A DNA stretch of 64,000 nucleotides from Planctomycetota bacterium (GTDB lineage: Bacteria; Planctomycetota; SZUA-567; H5-PLA8), in contig JAKLKQ010000018.1 of NCBI GenBank assembly GCA_023150555.1, positions 47,220 to 111,219 of the forward strand. Reading direction: 5' to 3'. The stretch's first letter is position 1. The number at the start of each line of letters is the position of its first letter. The translations under genes and the position numbers were made by a program. The notes below the pieces were generated by a model. The model made no database searches. It was given only the letters and a program-made list of their open reading frames with translations, and was not told the DNA's origin. Of this stretch, positions 26,238-34,553 are shown in pieces.

Positions 26238-26696
26238 ATGGAACCGAATCAAGAATCGTCCGCACCTCGGCAGAGCATCTGGCCCCGCGTCGCCGCCATC
26301 GCGGCGGGCTTGGCCTTTCTGGTCGTCGTCGCGAAGTTGCTCGCGCCGTTCGCCGTGCCCAACCGCTACAAGCCGGAGACCTTCCGCCAGGGCATCGTGA
26401 ATTTTATTGTGGCGGAGCGCTATGACCATGCGGTGCGGTTGCTCGGCGCCGCGGACATCGAAGCGCAGGTCACCTACGACCTCGCCGCCACCGCGCCGAG
26501 TTACATGGTGATCCAGGAGGACGGCCAAACGATCCCCGGCATCGATGCGCTACCCACGCCGCAGGATTGGGTCGTCCCCGGCACCTCGGATGTCCTCTAT
26601 GATGAGACTTGGCAACGCGCGGTCACCGATTTCGCCGAACGCTACAACCTCGCGCTGAAAGCCCGCCTCGATAAAGCTATGCCCGCCAAGCCCTAA
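26238..26696 (+). CDS. Small membrane-anchored protein of unknown function
   Basis: A 152-residue protein not recognised. After a polar N-terminus there is one membrane segment at about 18-38 (VAAIAAGLAFLVVVAKLLA), then a soluble, mostly helical region probably outside the cytoplasm (ETFRQGIVNFIVAERYDHAVRLLGAADIEAQV). A GAAG ribosome site lies upstream. It is in the same direction as the PA14 protein, 46 nt later, but the intervening word repeat suggests a separate unit. No motif points to a function. Confidence 0.6.
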   Translation: MEPNQESSAPRQSIWPRVAAIAAGLAFLVVVAKLLAPFAVPNRYKPETFRQGIVNFIVAERYDHAVRLLGAADIEAQVTYDLAATAPSYMVIQEDGQTIPGIDALPTPQDWVVPGTSDVLYDETWQRAVTDFAERYNLALKARLDKAMPAKP

Positions 26697-26792
26697 CACC
26701 CTCACGCACGGCGTGCGCTGTATCCTTAATATTTTCGAAGGAAGTCATGAAGAAAAACTTACGAAGTTGAGGTCGGTATACCTAAGTTAGTG

Positions 26793-26798
26793 TATAAT
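26793..26798 (+). promoter_or_regulatory. Consensus TATAAT -10 box upstream of the isomerase gene
   Basis: A perfect TATAAT in an AT-rich patch 53 nt before the start codon. A TTGAGG at 26767-26772 is 20 nt away, longer than the ideal 17, so the -35 element is unsure. A 10-bp palindrome GAGGGCCCTC lies just before the start codon (26837-26846 region). Confidence 0.45.
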
Positions 26799-26850
26799 CG
26801 TAGGAGCTTTCACGATTGTTCCGAAGCCGAACCCGCGAGGGCCCTCCTTT

Positions 26851-27732
26851 ATGTACGTCGCCATCCGCGATTGCCAGGTCAAGCACGGCAACTTCCCCGA
26901 CATCTGGACCGGCCTCAAAGCGCTGGAAGTGCAGTGGGTCGAGGTCGCCGTCGAGCGCGACCTGAGCGTCGAGCAGTGGCCGAACCCCGATACCGGCAAA
27001 CCGTTCCGCCTCGGAGAGCGCCTGGAGCTGAAGCGCTTCGAGGAGGAATTGGGCCGCCACAACATCCGCGTGACCGCGCTGCTGATGGCCAACCGCTTCA
27101 ACGAGGACCTGGAGGCCGAGGTCAAGTGGGGCGTCGACTGCGTGAACCTGGCGCACGGCCTCAACGCGCCCGCGGTACGCGTGGACATGGTGGCGCACGG
27201 CGAAGGCATCGACCAGGCGGCGTTCGAGAAGCGCTGCGTCGAGGCGGCGAAGCGCATCCTGAAGGAGACGCGCGGCAGCGGCGTGGCGCTGGCCGTCGAG
27301 AACCACGGCAAGATCGCCAACCAGCCGGAGTTCCTGGAGCGCATCTTCGGCGGCGTCGGCGACGAGCGCATGGGCCTGACCTTCGACACTGGCAACTTCT
27401 ACTGGTGGGGCTACCCGCTGGAGGAGGTCTACCGGATCATGGAGCGCGTCGCGCCGCGCGCCCGCCATACGCACGTGAAGAACATCAAGTACCCCGCCGA
27501 CAAGCGCAATGCGAAGCGCGAGATCGGCTGGGAGTACGGCACGTACCGCGCGCCGGTGTACGAAGGCGACATCGACCATGCGCGCGTCGCGAAGGTTCTC
27601 CGCAAGGCCGGTTACGACGGCGCGCTGACGCTCGAAGACGAGTCCCTGAAACTCTTCTCCGACGCCGAACGCCCCGGCGTGCTGAAAAAGGACCTGGACC
27701 ACCTGCGCGACTGTATACGCAAGGCGGGCTGA
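26851..27732 (+). CDS. Sugar phosphate isomerase/epimerase (xylose isomerase-like TIM barrel)
   Basis: A 293-residue AP-endonuclease-2/xylose-isomerase-like barrel. Metal-binding features are visible: AVENHGKIANQPEFLERIF (Glu and His), LTFDTGNFYWWG (Asp, Asn), ARHTHVKNIKYP (His) and the final LTLEDESLKLF (Glu). The family isomerises or epimerises sugars and inositol derivatives, often beside Gfo/Idh/MocA oxidoreductases, as here (147 nt before one). The substrate cannot be told. A TATAAT box 53 nt upstream suggests its own promoter. Cytoplasmic. Confidence 0.88.
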   Translation: MYVAIRDCQVKHGNFPDIWTGLKALEVQWVEVAVERDLSVEQWPNPDTGKPFRLGERLELKRFEEELGRHNIRVTALLMANRFNEDLEAEVKWGVDCVNLAHGLNAPAVRVDMVAHGEGIDQAAFEKRCVEAAKRILKETRGSGVALAVENHGKIANQPEFLERIFGGVGDERMGLTFDTGNFYWWGYPLEEVYRIMERVAPRARHTHVKNIKYPADKRNAKREIGWEYGTYRAPVYEGDIDHARVAKVLRKAGYDGALTLEDESLKLFSDAERPGVLKKDLDHLRDCIRKAG

Positions 27733-27743
27733 CGCCCGGGCTT

Positions 27744-27861
27744 TAAGCTGCCGGCTTTCGGCGGTCAGCTTGATGCCGCAGGTGGAGCGAAGGACGCGTG
27801 CCGGGTGAAGGCGAAGCAGAAAGGCTGCTAGATGAGCGCTGACAGCCAAAAGCTGAAAGCC
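27744..27861. repeat. AGCTGAAAGCC-type word repeat between isomerase and oxidoreductase
   Basis: Intergenic stretch with scrambled AGCTG/GGCTTTC/CTGAAAGCC words in both orientations (GCTGCCGGCTTTCGGCGGTCAGCTT at the left, AAAGCTGAAAGCC at the right). Similar words occur at 34410-34445 and 45566-45597. Its halves can fold on each other imperfectly. Confidence 0.5.
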
Positions 27862-27878
27862 ATTTTGCGGAGCGAAAC

Positions 27879-28868
27879 ATGAAACTCGCCATCATCGGTT
27901 GCGGGAACATGGGGCTGGGCCACGCGCGGAGGCTCGAGACGCTGGGCCACAGCGTCGCCGCCGCGTGCGACGCGTTTCCCGGCGCGCGCGACGAGTTTAA
28001 GGCCAAGTACCCGAAGACGCAGGTCTTCGAGGACCACCGCGCGCTCTTGGAAAAATCGAAGCCCGACGCGGTCTGGATCTGCCTGCCGACCTTCCTGCAC
28101 AAGCAGACGGTGCTCGATTGCGCCGCCGCGAAGGTCCACGCCATGATCGAGAAGCCCATGGCGCTGACGGAGGCCGACTGCCGCGAGATGGATTCGGCGA
28201 TGCGCGCCGCCAAGGCCAAGCTCATGATCGCCTTCTGCCGCCGCTTCGACACCTACTGGGGCAAGCTCCGCGAGGTGCTGGTCGAACGCCGCGCGCTGGG
28301 CAAGCCCGTCGTCTGGCGCCACATAGCCAGCGGGCGCCCGCCGCGCGACTGGTTCCTGCAGAAGGACAAGGGCGGCGGGCCGTTCATGGACGGCTGCGTG
28401 CACAACTGGGACTTCTGCCTTTGGACCTTCGGCGCGGCGAAGTCCGTCAAGGCCAGCCTCCTGACGCTCAGCGAACACGACGCGCTCGACACCGGCGTCG
28501 CCGACGTGATCTTCGAGTCCGGCGACCGCACGACGCTCAACTGGTGCTGGGGCCTGCCCACCGGCGCGCGCGGCGCCAACGACCAGGACATCCTGGGCCG
28601 CAGCGGCGTGCTGCGCTTCTCGCTGCCCGACGGGCACAAGCCCAAGGGCTTCAACGCCGAGACCATGGGCGGCTTCCACATCAGCCGCGGCAAGGATCAG
28701 GTCGAGGTCTTCACCTTTGAGAAGAACGACATGTACGTCGAGGAGGACCGCCACTTCCTCGAGTGCATCGCGCAGGATAAGGAGCCCGTCTGCGGGGGCG
28801 CGGCCGGCATCGCCGCCACGGCCCTCGCCGAGCGCGTCTTCAGGGCCAGCGCAGCGCCGGGCATCTGA
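27879..28868 (+). CDS. Gfo/Idh/MocA family NAD(P)-dependent oxidoreductase
   Basis: A 329-residue two-domain dehydrogenase. The N-terminal Rossmann motif is LAIIGCGNMGLGHARRL; the family marker EKPMALTEADCREM follows, and the substrate domain has GGGPFMDGCVHNWDFCLWTFG (Asp and His of the active site). It oxidises or reduces a sugar or sugar-like substrate with NAD(P). Together with the upstream TIM-barrel isomerase it probably belongs to a sugar or inositol pathway. The substrate is not shown by the sequence. Cytoplasmic. Confidence 0.92.
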   Translation: MKLAIIGCGNMGLGHARRLETLGHSVAAACDAFPGARDEFKAKYPKTQVFEDHRALLEKSKPDAVWICLPTFLHKQTVLDCAAAKVHAMIEKPMALTEADCREMDSAMRAAKAKLMIAFCRRFDTYWGKLREVLVERRALGKPVVWRHIASGRPPRDWFLQKDKGGGPFMDGCVHNWDFCLWTFGAAKSVKASLLTLSEHDALDTGVADVIFESGDRTTLNWCWGLPTGARGANDQDILGRSGVLRFSLPDGHKPKGFNAETMGGFHISRGKDQVEVFTFEKNDMYVEEDRHFLECIAQDKEPVCGGAAGIAATALAERVFRASAAPGI

Positions 28869-29061
28869 AGCGCCGTTCTCGACGCCGCCTCCTTAATATA
28901 GGCCCCGCGCAGACGGTCCGTCGCGTCGTGCAATATTCATAAGATATTGAAAAACATTGAGTTATGACTCTTATCTGGCCCTCGAGAAAATCCCCGCAAA
29001 TCCGCTGCTCAGGCTGCGCCTTTCGGACTCAGGTAGATGGAACAGGCGGCGAGGGCGTAAG

Positions 29062-30633
29062 ATGGCGGGCGCGAGCGGCATAGCGGCGGCGCGGATTCGG
29101 ACGACCCCGGACGAGAGCACGAGCATGGGCGCGCAGGCTTCCAGCGACAGCGAGTTGATCCTGCGCATCGCCGCGCAGCGGGACCAGGCCGCGTTCCAGG
29201 AACTTTACGAGCGCTACGCGCAGCCGGCGTACAACCTGGCCCTGTATTTCACGCGGAACCCCGCCGAAGCCGAGGACGCCGTCCAGAACGCGTTCGTCAG
29301 CGTCTGGAAGTTCGCCGGTAAATACCGGGAGTCGGGAGCGCCGCGAAGCTGGCTGCTGCGCATCGTCGCCAATGCGGCCACGCGTATGAAACGGAACAGG
29401 AGGGCACGCACTGTGCCGATCGAACACGCGGATGCCGAACCGCGGACCGCGCGTGTGGCGGAACGGCAGGCAGGCCCCGAAGCTCGGGAGTTGCACGCGG
29501 CGCTGCAGCGGGGCATCGAGACCCTGCCCGAAGCCACGCGCCAGGTGATCGCGCTGTACTACGGCGCGGATCTGACCCAGCGCGAGATCGGCGAGATGCT
29601 CGAGCTGCCGCAGACCACCGTGAGCATGAAGCTGCGCGAGGCCGTCGAGAAGCTGCGCTTGAACCTGGCCGGCGCGGGCTTCGCCGCCGCCGCGCCGCTG
29701 CTGGAATCCGGCGCGTTGGGCGACGCGATGCTGACCTGCAAGCCCGTGCCGCCCAGTCTGGGGGCCAAGGTCCTCGGGAACCTGGCCAAGGCCGCGGACA
29801 TCACGCAGCGCGTCAGCCGGCGCGCCGCGCCGCTGGCCGGCAAGGCCACGCTGGGCCTCGCCATCGCCGGCGTGCTCGTGGCCGGCGCCGCGGCGGGCTG
29901 GTGGGCGCTCTCGGAGCCGAGTGTGCCCACCGCGCGTGACGGCGCGGGGCAGAAGACCGCTGTCGCGACGGAAGAGACTGCGCCCGAACCGAAAGCCGCC
30001 GCGTCGGAACGCATCCACAAAAAATACAGCTTCGCCGAAGGGAAGCTGCCGGGCTTCGAGGAATTCGGCGCCCCATGGCAATGGGTGCCCGCCGAAGGCG
30101 GCGCGCCCGCGGGCTTGAAGCCCGGGAGCAGCATGGCCAAGTCCGGCCTGCTGATCCCGCTCCAGGTGCCCGCGCACCGCTGCTGGGAAGTGCGCGTCAA
30201 GGCCTACCAGTTGCCGGGCGCCGAAGGGCTGGCGATGCACGCGGAACTGGGGACGAACGGCCCGGCGACGCGGTACACGCTCTTTCGCCAGGGCTTCAGC
30301 TTCCTGCGGGACGGCGGGCCGATCGAAGCGGTCAGCTACGTCCAGGACGATGCGAACTGGAACTCGGTGACTTTCTGGGCCGATGGCGGCAAGCACCGCA
30401 TGGGCACCATCGCCACGCGCTTCGATGCGCTGTACGAGCGCATCCCGAACCTGATCCTGGGGGCCCTAGGCGCCATCGTGTCGGAGATCGAAGTGCGCGA
30501 GGTCACGCGCGAGGAGATCCCCATGCCGTACCGCGATCTCGATGCCCTCGTGAAGGCCTTCAACCTAAAGCCCGAAGCGCGGAAGATGAACCGGAACTCG
30601 CCCGAGTCCGGCCAGCCGCGGGACGAGGACTAA
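29062..30633 (+). CDS. ECF sigma factor fused to TM segment and C-terminal outer domain (paralog 2)
   Basis: A 523-residue paralog of the protein at 13314-14918. Sigma region 2 (FQELYERYAQPAYNLALYF, AEDAVQNAFVSVWKFAGKY) is at about 43-108 and region 4 (LPEATRQVIALYYGADLTQREIGEML) at 150-200. The same linker words follow (GFAAAAPLLESGALGDAM, LGAKVL, SRRAAPLAG), then a membrane segment (about 261-283) and about 215 residues of beta-rich sequence ending with VSEIEVREVTREEIP, parallel to DEFEVEEVEPNDVP in paralog 1. The start at 29062 (GAGGG seven bases upstream) gives identical domain numbering in both copies; 29125 is an alternative ATG. A DUF2892-type gene follows 3 nt later. No anti-sigma gene is nearby. 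Confidence 0.85.
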   Translation: MAGASGIAAARIRTTPDESTSMGAQASSDSELILRIAAQRDQAAFQELYERYAQPAYNLALYFTRNPAEAEDAVQNAFVSVWKFAGKYRESGAPRSWLLRIVANAATRMKRNRRARTVPIEHADAEPRTARVAERQAGPEARELHAALQRGIETLPEATRQVIALYYGADLTQREIGEMLELPQTTVSMKLREAVEKLRLNLAGAGFAAAAPLLESGALGDAMLTCKPVPPSLGAKVLGNLAKAADITQRVSRRAAPLAGKATLGLAIAGVLVAGAAAGWWALSEPSVPTARDGAGQKTAVATEETAPEPKAAASERIHKKYSFAEGKLPGFEEFGAPWQWVPAEGGAPAGLKPGSSMAKSGLLIPLQVPAHRCWEVRVKAYQLPGAEGLAMHAELGTNGPATRYTLFRQGFSFLRDGGPIEAVSYVQDDANWNSVTFWADGGKHRMGTIATRFDALYERIPNLILGALGAIVSEIEVREVTREEIPMPYRDLDALVKAFNLKPEARKMNRNSPESGQPRDED

Positions 30634-30636
30634 TCC

Positions 30637-30951
30637 ATGGACGCCGCAAGCGGACGCTTCGTTACGCAAAGCCGCATGAACGCAGGCGGGCGTCCCTGGC
30701 GGCGTCCATGGGAGGTCGCGCGCTGGGGACGGCTCTTGGCTGGCGCGGGCGTGATCCTCTTCACCACGCTGGGCCTGTGCCTAGATCCGCTCTGGAATCT
30801 CGGCACGCTCTTCATCGCCGCGAACCTGTTCGTGACGGCCCTCACCGACCGCTGCCCCGTGCGCGACACGCTGCTGCGCCTGGGCGCGAAGGAGCGCGAG
30901 GACCTCTTCCTGCCCGGCGGCAAGGTGCGCGGCGACCATTCGGACCGCTGA
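30637..30951 (+). CDS. DUF2892 family (YgaP-like transmembrane) protein
   Basis: A 104-residue membrane protein. The core EVARWGRLLAGAGVILFTTLGLCLDPLWNLGTLFIAANLFVTALTDRCPVRDTLLRLG matches the two-helix DUF2892 domain found at the end of YgaP rhodaneses, including the CPxxDxLxRLG-like end. Residues 1-28 are an Arg-rich lead. It begins 3 nt after the sigma-fusion stop codon, so translation is probably coupled and the product may help the membrane-bound sigma factor; that is inference. No rhodanese domain is present. Confidence 0.7.
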   Translation: MDAASGRFVTQSRMNAGGRPWRRPWEVARWGRLLAGAGVILFTTLGLCLDPLWNLGTLFIAANLFVTALTDRCPVRDTLLRLGAKEREDLFLPGGKVRGDHSDR

Positions 30952-30991
30952 CGCCGCGGCCTTTCACTCCATTGCGGCTCCCCGTCCTCCC

Positions 30992-31031
30992 TATATAAGA
31001 AGGCAATCCGAGCCTAGCCTCGGTATTGCCT
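30992..31031 (+). promoter_or_regulatory. TATATAA box followed by a 12-bp leader hairpin, upstream of GH28-type gene
   Basis: TATATAA (30992-30998) is directly followed by a hairpin: AGGCAAT-CCGAG (31001-31012) pairs with CTCGG-(T)-ATTGCCT (31019-31031), six-base loop, one bulge. If TATATAA is a -10 box, the hairpin would be at the very 5' end of the mRNA. No T-tract follows, so it does not look like an intrinsic terminator. Confidence 0.4.
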
Positions 31032-31067
31032 GCACGGTCAGATACCGATTTCGTAGGGAGTTCCCTC

Positions 31068-32645
31068 ATGTCCGCCGAGTCCGTCCATCCGTCTGCCGGG
31101 ACCGTCTTCGACGTGCGCGCGTTCGGCGCGCGCGGCGACGGCGAGGCGCTCGACCGCGACGCCATCCAGGCCGCCATCGACGCCGCGCACGCGAAGGGCG
31201 GGGGCGTGGCGTACCTTCCACCCGGGCGCTACCGCACCGGCACCGTGATCCTGAAGGACAACGTGCGCCTGTACCTCGAGGCCGGCGCGGTGCTGTGGGG
31301 CAGCGCGCACCGCGAGGACTATCGGCCGCAGCATCCATTCAGCGGGCCGGGCGCGAACCACAAGGACTACTGTGCCGAGCACCTGGTCTACGCGCACAAC
31401 GCGAAGAACACCGGCGTCGAGGGGCCCGGACGCATCGACGGGAACGGCAAGGCCTTTCATCTCGCGCACCGGCCGGGCTGGACGCACCTGGAACCCGCGC
31501 CGTGGCGCCCCGTCCGGCTGATCGCGTTCGTCAGTTGCACCAACCTCACGCTGTGCGACGTGGAGATCGCCGACGCGCCGGGCTGGACCGTCTGGCCGTA
31601 CGACTGCGACGGCGTGAAGATCCAGGGTGTGCGCATCCTCAACGCGCGCTGGGGCCCCAACACCGACGGTCTGGACATCGACAGCAGCCGCAACGTTTTC
31701 GTCAGCGACTGCTACCTCGAATGCGGCGACGACTCGATCGCGCTGAAGAGCAGCGCGGGGCTATTGCCGGGCGAACGCGCTTGCGAGAACGTCACCGTCA
31801 CCAACTGCGTGCTGGTCAGCACCACCTGCGGCGTGCGCGTGGGCTTCGAAGGCGACCACCCGATGCGCAACTGCACCTTCAGCAACCTAGTGATGTCGAA
31901 CTGCCGCACGGGGATCTGCATCCAGGCGCCCACCGCGCCGGAGTACCGCATCGTTCATGGGGTGCCGATGCAAAACATACGCTTTGCGAACATCGAGATG
32001 GACACGCGCCTGGCCTTCTTCATCTACGTAGGCGACGAATCGAAGGCTCCGTGCACGCTGCGGAACATCTCGATCTCGAACGTGCGCGCCACCACCGAAC
32101 GCGGCTGTTTCGTCGGCGGCAGCAGGACGTTGCCCATCGAGAACATCGAGCTGTCGGACGTCGACCTGACCGTCTACGGGCCGATGGACGGCGAGTTCCT
32201 GGCCGAGGTGCCCTATCCGTACCGCGTCTGGGACTGGTGGAACAAGAAGGGCATCCCGCACGCGATCTTCTGCCGCCATGCGAAGGACCTGCGCCTGCGC
32301 AACGTTCGAGTGCGCTGGCAGGAGGGCGGGCCGCGGCGCACCGTGACGCTCTGCACGAGGAACGACGAGCTCCCGCACGACGTCACCGTCGGCGGCGCGG
32401 AAGGCTCCTGGGCCAGCGCGCTGCGTTGCGAGAACGTGCAGGGCTTGGTCGTCGAGAACTTCGTCTCGCGCGTGGCGCCCGGACCGGTGGGCGCTCCGCC
32501 GCTGCATTTGAAGGACGTGCGCGGCGCGGTGCTGTCGGGCTGCCGCTATGCGTATGGCGCCGAGGCCGCGCAGGCGTTCGTGAAGGTCGAGGGCGCGGGC
32601 ACCAGCGGCGTCAACCTGAACGGCAAGCTGGTGGCGCCGGTGTAG
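31068..32645 (+). CDS. GH28-type (polygalacturonase-like) parallel beta-helix protein
   Basis: A 525-residue parallel beta-helix protein. The N-terminus (FDVRAFGARGDGEALDRDAIQAAIDAAHAKGGGVAYLPPGRYRTGTV) is the Pectate_lyase_3/GH28 lead, RIDGNGKAF follows, and the catalytic motifs NTDGLDIDSS and CGDDSIALKS (the NTD and DD aspartates) are present. The usual GHG and RIK motifs are replaced by TTCGVRVGF and MDTRLAF, so this is a divergent member with unsure substrate. No signal peptide is evident. The ATG at 31068 has GGGAG seven bases upstream. It probably cuts a pectin- or rhamnose-type polymer or oligomer. Confidence 0.85.
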   Translation: MSAESVHPSAGTVFDVRAFGARGDGEALDRDAIQAAIDAAHAKGGGVAYLPPGRYRTGTVILKDNVRLYLEAGAVLWGSAHREDYRPQHPFSGPGANHKDYCAEHLVYAHNAKNTGVEGPGRIDGNGKAFHLAHRPGWTHLEPAPWRPVRLIAFVSCTNLTLCDVEIADAPGWTVWPYDCDGVKIQGVRILNARWGPNTDGLDIDSSRNVFVSDCYLECGDDSIALKSSAGLLPGERACENVTVTNCVLVSTTCGVRVGFEGDHPMRNCTFSNLVMSNCRTGICIQAPTAPEYRIVHGVPMQNIRFANIEMDTRLAFFIYVGDESKAPCTLRNISISNVRATTERGCFVGGSRTLPIENIELSDVDLTVYGPMDGEFLAEVPYPYRVWDWWNKKGIPHAIFCRHAKDLRLRNVRVRWQEGGPRRTVTLCTRNDELPHDVTVGGAEGSWASALRCENVQGLVVENFVSRVAPGPVGAPPLHLKDVRGAVLSGCRYAYGAEAAQAFVKVEGAGTSGVNLNGKLVAPV

Positions 32646-32660
32646 CATCCGGGGCAGAGC

Positions 32661-32980
32661 GTGGCACTTGTCCGCATCTTGCGCAGAACGAGTGTCAAGC
32701 CCGTTGATTTCGACATCGACGAGGCGCCCGAACCCGATGGGCACCCGGTGGAACTGCCCGCGGACTTCCGCGACGTCAAGCGCGTGATCGAATGGATGAA
32801 GAACGGGCAGCGCGACGATATGCTCGAGGCGCTGACCGCGCGCGCTTCAACCTGAAGAACGGCAATCGTGAGGCGGCGAAGGACTACATCGACACGATCC
32901 GCGGCATCGACCCCGGCTACAAGGGGCTCGGGGATCTCGAAGAGGACTTCAAGAAGCTCGACCCGGCCACCGGCCGGTAG
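32661..32980 (+). pseudogene. Small gene of unknown function interrupted by a dinucleotide frameshift
   Basis: Starting at the GTG, the frame reads MALVRILRRTSVKPVDFDIDEAP...ELPADFRDVKRVIEWMKNGQRDDMLEALTAR and then hits a stop. Coding continues in another frame as FNLKNGNREAAKDYIDTIRGIDPGYKGLGDLEEDFKKLDPATGR. Removing one GC unit from the GCGCGCGC run near 32840 joins both into a single protein of about 106 residues. It may be a real frameshift, slippage-based switching or a sequencing error. The protein family is not recognised. It follows the GH28 gene by 15 nt. Confidence 0.6.
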
Positions 32981-33340
32981 CCGCGTCCGGGCCAATCCGT
33001 AACACCACCCGCCCTTCGCAGGCCCGCAAAAAAATTCTCAAAAACACGATGCTAAGAATTCTCCAGTGAGGATTCGGTTGGCAGAGCACGGCCGGAGAAG
33101 CACGACCGCGCCGTACTGCACAATGTGCAGGTGCGCGTGTGGAATATTTTTTAAAAAGTCGTGCCACGGCGCCGGGAGCGGAGATCGGTAGTTGCGGCAG
33201 GCGAAAGCAGCAGCGGGCTCGAGAAGTTGAAAAATCTTTCGATTTCTTTGCCAAGGCGCCAGTTGGGGACAGAAGTACCAGCGGAATGCGCGCGGCGGGG
33301 CGCCGAAGCATTACAGGGCAACACCTGGCAAGGAGCTGGC
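32981..33340. other. Intergenic region upstream of the desaturase
   Basis: 360 bases without a supported gene. AT-rich tracts at 33028-33060 and 33140-33157 could hold promoter elements for the desaturase. The perfect palindrome at 33116-33130 is listed separately. Confidence 0.5.
33116..33130. promoter_or_regulatory. Palindromic operator candidate upstream of the desaturase gene
   Basis: CTGCACAATGTGCAG is a perfect dyad with 7-bp arms and one central base, about 210 bp before the desaturase start and just before an AT-rich tract. Its size and symmetry suit a dimeric regulator. No matching regulator gene is adjacent. Confidence 0.35.
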
Positions 33341-34405
33341 ATGGCCGATACGGAACTGCTTCCTCCCGTTCGAGCGCGCCGGCGCAGCAGCGAGCGCTTT
33401 CGCCTGCCGGCCAGCGCGGAGACCACCCGCCTGCTGCCGCGCGCCGAGTCCACAGCGCACGCCGCGGGGCTGAACCTGACCAAGCTGGCGCCGGCCGTCC
33501 GCGAACTGTCGGCGCTCCGCCCCTGGTGCAGCCTCGCCGAGGTGGCTTTTGACTGGACTGTCATCGTCATGGCCTTCGTCGCCGGTATCCTGGTTCCGCA
33601 TCCGGCGGTCTGGTTCGGCGCGGCGTTCGTGATCGCCACGCGCCAGCACGCGCTGCTGATCCTGATGCACGAGGCCGCGCACTACCGCGTGCTGCCGGTG
33701 CGCTGGGCGAACGACCTCGTCGGCGAGGTTTGCTGCGCGTGGCCGCAGCTGGTCACGATGGCGCAGTACCGCTGCCACCACTTCGCGCACCACGACCACC
33801 TCAACAGCGACGACGACCCCGACTGGGTGCGCAAGCGCGGCAAGAAGGACTGGCGCTTCCCCAAGACGCGCTTCGGGCTCGCGCTGCTGCTGCTGTGGGA
33901 CCTCTGCGGCGGGGGCTTTTACGACAACGTGCGCGCATTGCGGACCGTCTACGCGGGCAACGCCAGGCGCGACGCGGAGGCTGTGCGTGCGGCGCCGGCG
34001 AAGCGTATCGCGCGGGTGGGCTTCTACGCGGGCTGGGTCGCGCTCTCCGCGGCCACGGGCGTGTGGCTACCGCTGATCCTGTGGTTCGCGGCGCTGACAA
34101 CCTTCCTGCCGATGATCCTGCGGGTGCGCTCGATCGCCGAGCACTTCGCGCTGCCGGCGCGGCACGAGTTGGACAGTTCGCGCAACTACTTCGGGACGGC
34201 GGCGGAGCGCTTCTGTTTCGCGCCGCACCACATCGGCTACCACCTGGACCACCATCTTTTCCCCTCGGTGCCGTTCTACGCGCTGCCGGCGCTGCACCGC
34301 GCGCTGAAGGACGACCCGCTGTACGCCTCGCGTGCGCACCAGACGGCAACGCTAAGCGGGTGGGAGCGCGAGAGCCTGCTCAACGAAATCGTTGGTTTCA
34401 ATTAA
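33341..34405 (+). CDS. Fatty acid desaturase-like membrane protein
   Basis: A 354-residue membrane di-iron desaturase/hydroxylase. The three histidine boxes are HEAAH (110-114), HHFAHH (146-151) and HLDHH (301-305), with hydrophobic segments between them. The family inserts double bonds or hydroxyls into acyl chains, sphingolipids or carotenoids, using oxygen and an electron donor. The ATG at 33341 has AAGGAG six bases upstream; reading further upstream adds low-complexity Arg-rich residues that are not credible. It converges with the histidine kinase gene. The exact substrate is unknown. Confidence 0.92.
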   Translation: MADTELLPPVRARRRSSERFRLPASAETTRLLPRAESTAHAAGLNLTKLAPAVRELSALRPWCSLAEVAFDWTVIVMAFVAGILVPHPAVWFGAAFVIATRQHALLILMHEAAHYRVLPVRWANDLVGEVCCAWPQLVTMAQYRCHHFAHHDHLNSDDDPDWVRKRGKKDWRFPKTRFGLALLLLWDLCGGGFYDNVRALRTVYAGNARRDAEAVRAAPAKRIARVGFYAGWVALSAATGVWLPLILWFAALTTFLPMILRVRSIAEHFALPARHELDSSRNYFGTAAERFCFAPHHIGYHLDHHLFPSVPFYALPALHRALKDDPLYASRAHQTATLSGWERESLLNEIVGFN

Positions 34406-34553
34406 CAAGCTATCGGCTTTCAGGTAGCAGCGGCCAGCTGCGGCGCTCTGCCGGAAGCTCGCTGCGCTCGCACTTCTCTTTGAAGAGAAGGCAATAGGCG
34501 ATCGCTCGCCGGTTGGCTGCCGGCAACCGAAACTCGGAACAAGCAACTTGCCG
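34406..34553. repeat. Word-like repeats between convergent genes
   Basis: The 148-base gap holds AAGCTATCGGCTTTCAGG and GCGGCCAGCTGCGGC, related to the AGCTGAAAGCC repeats, followed by inverted GAAGCTCGCTGCGCTCGCACTTC-like and CTTCTCTTTGAAGAGAAGG hairpins. The latter could act in transcription termination between the convergent genes, but no T-tract is present. Confidence 0.45.
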
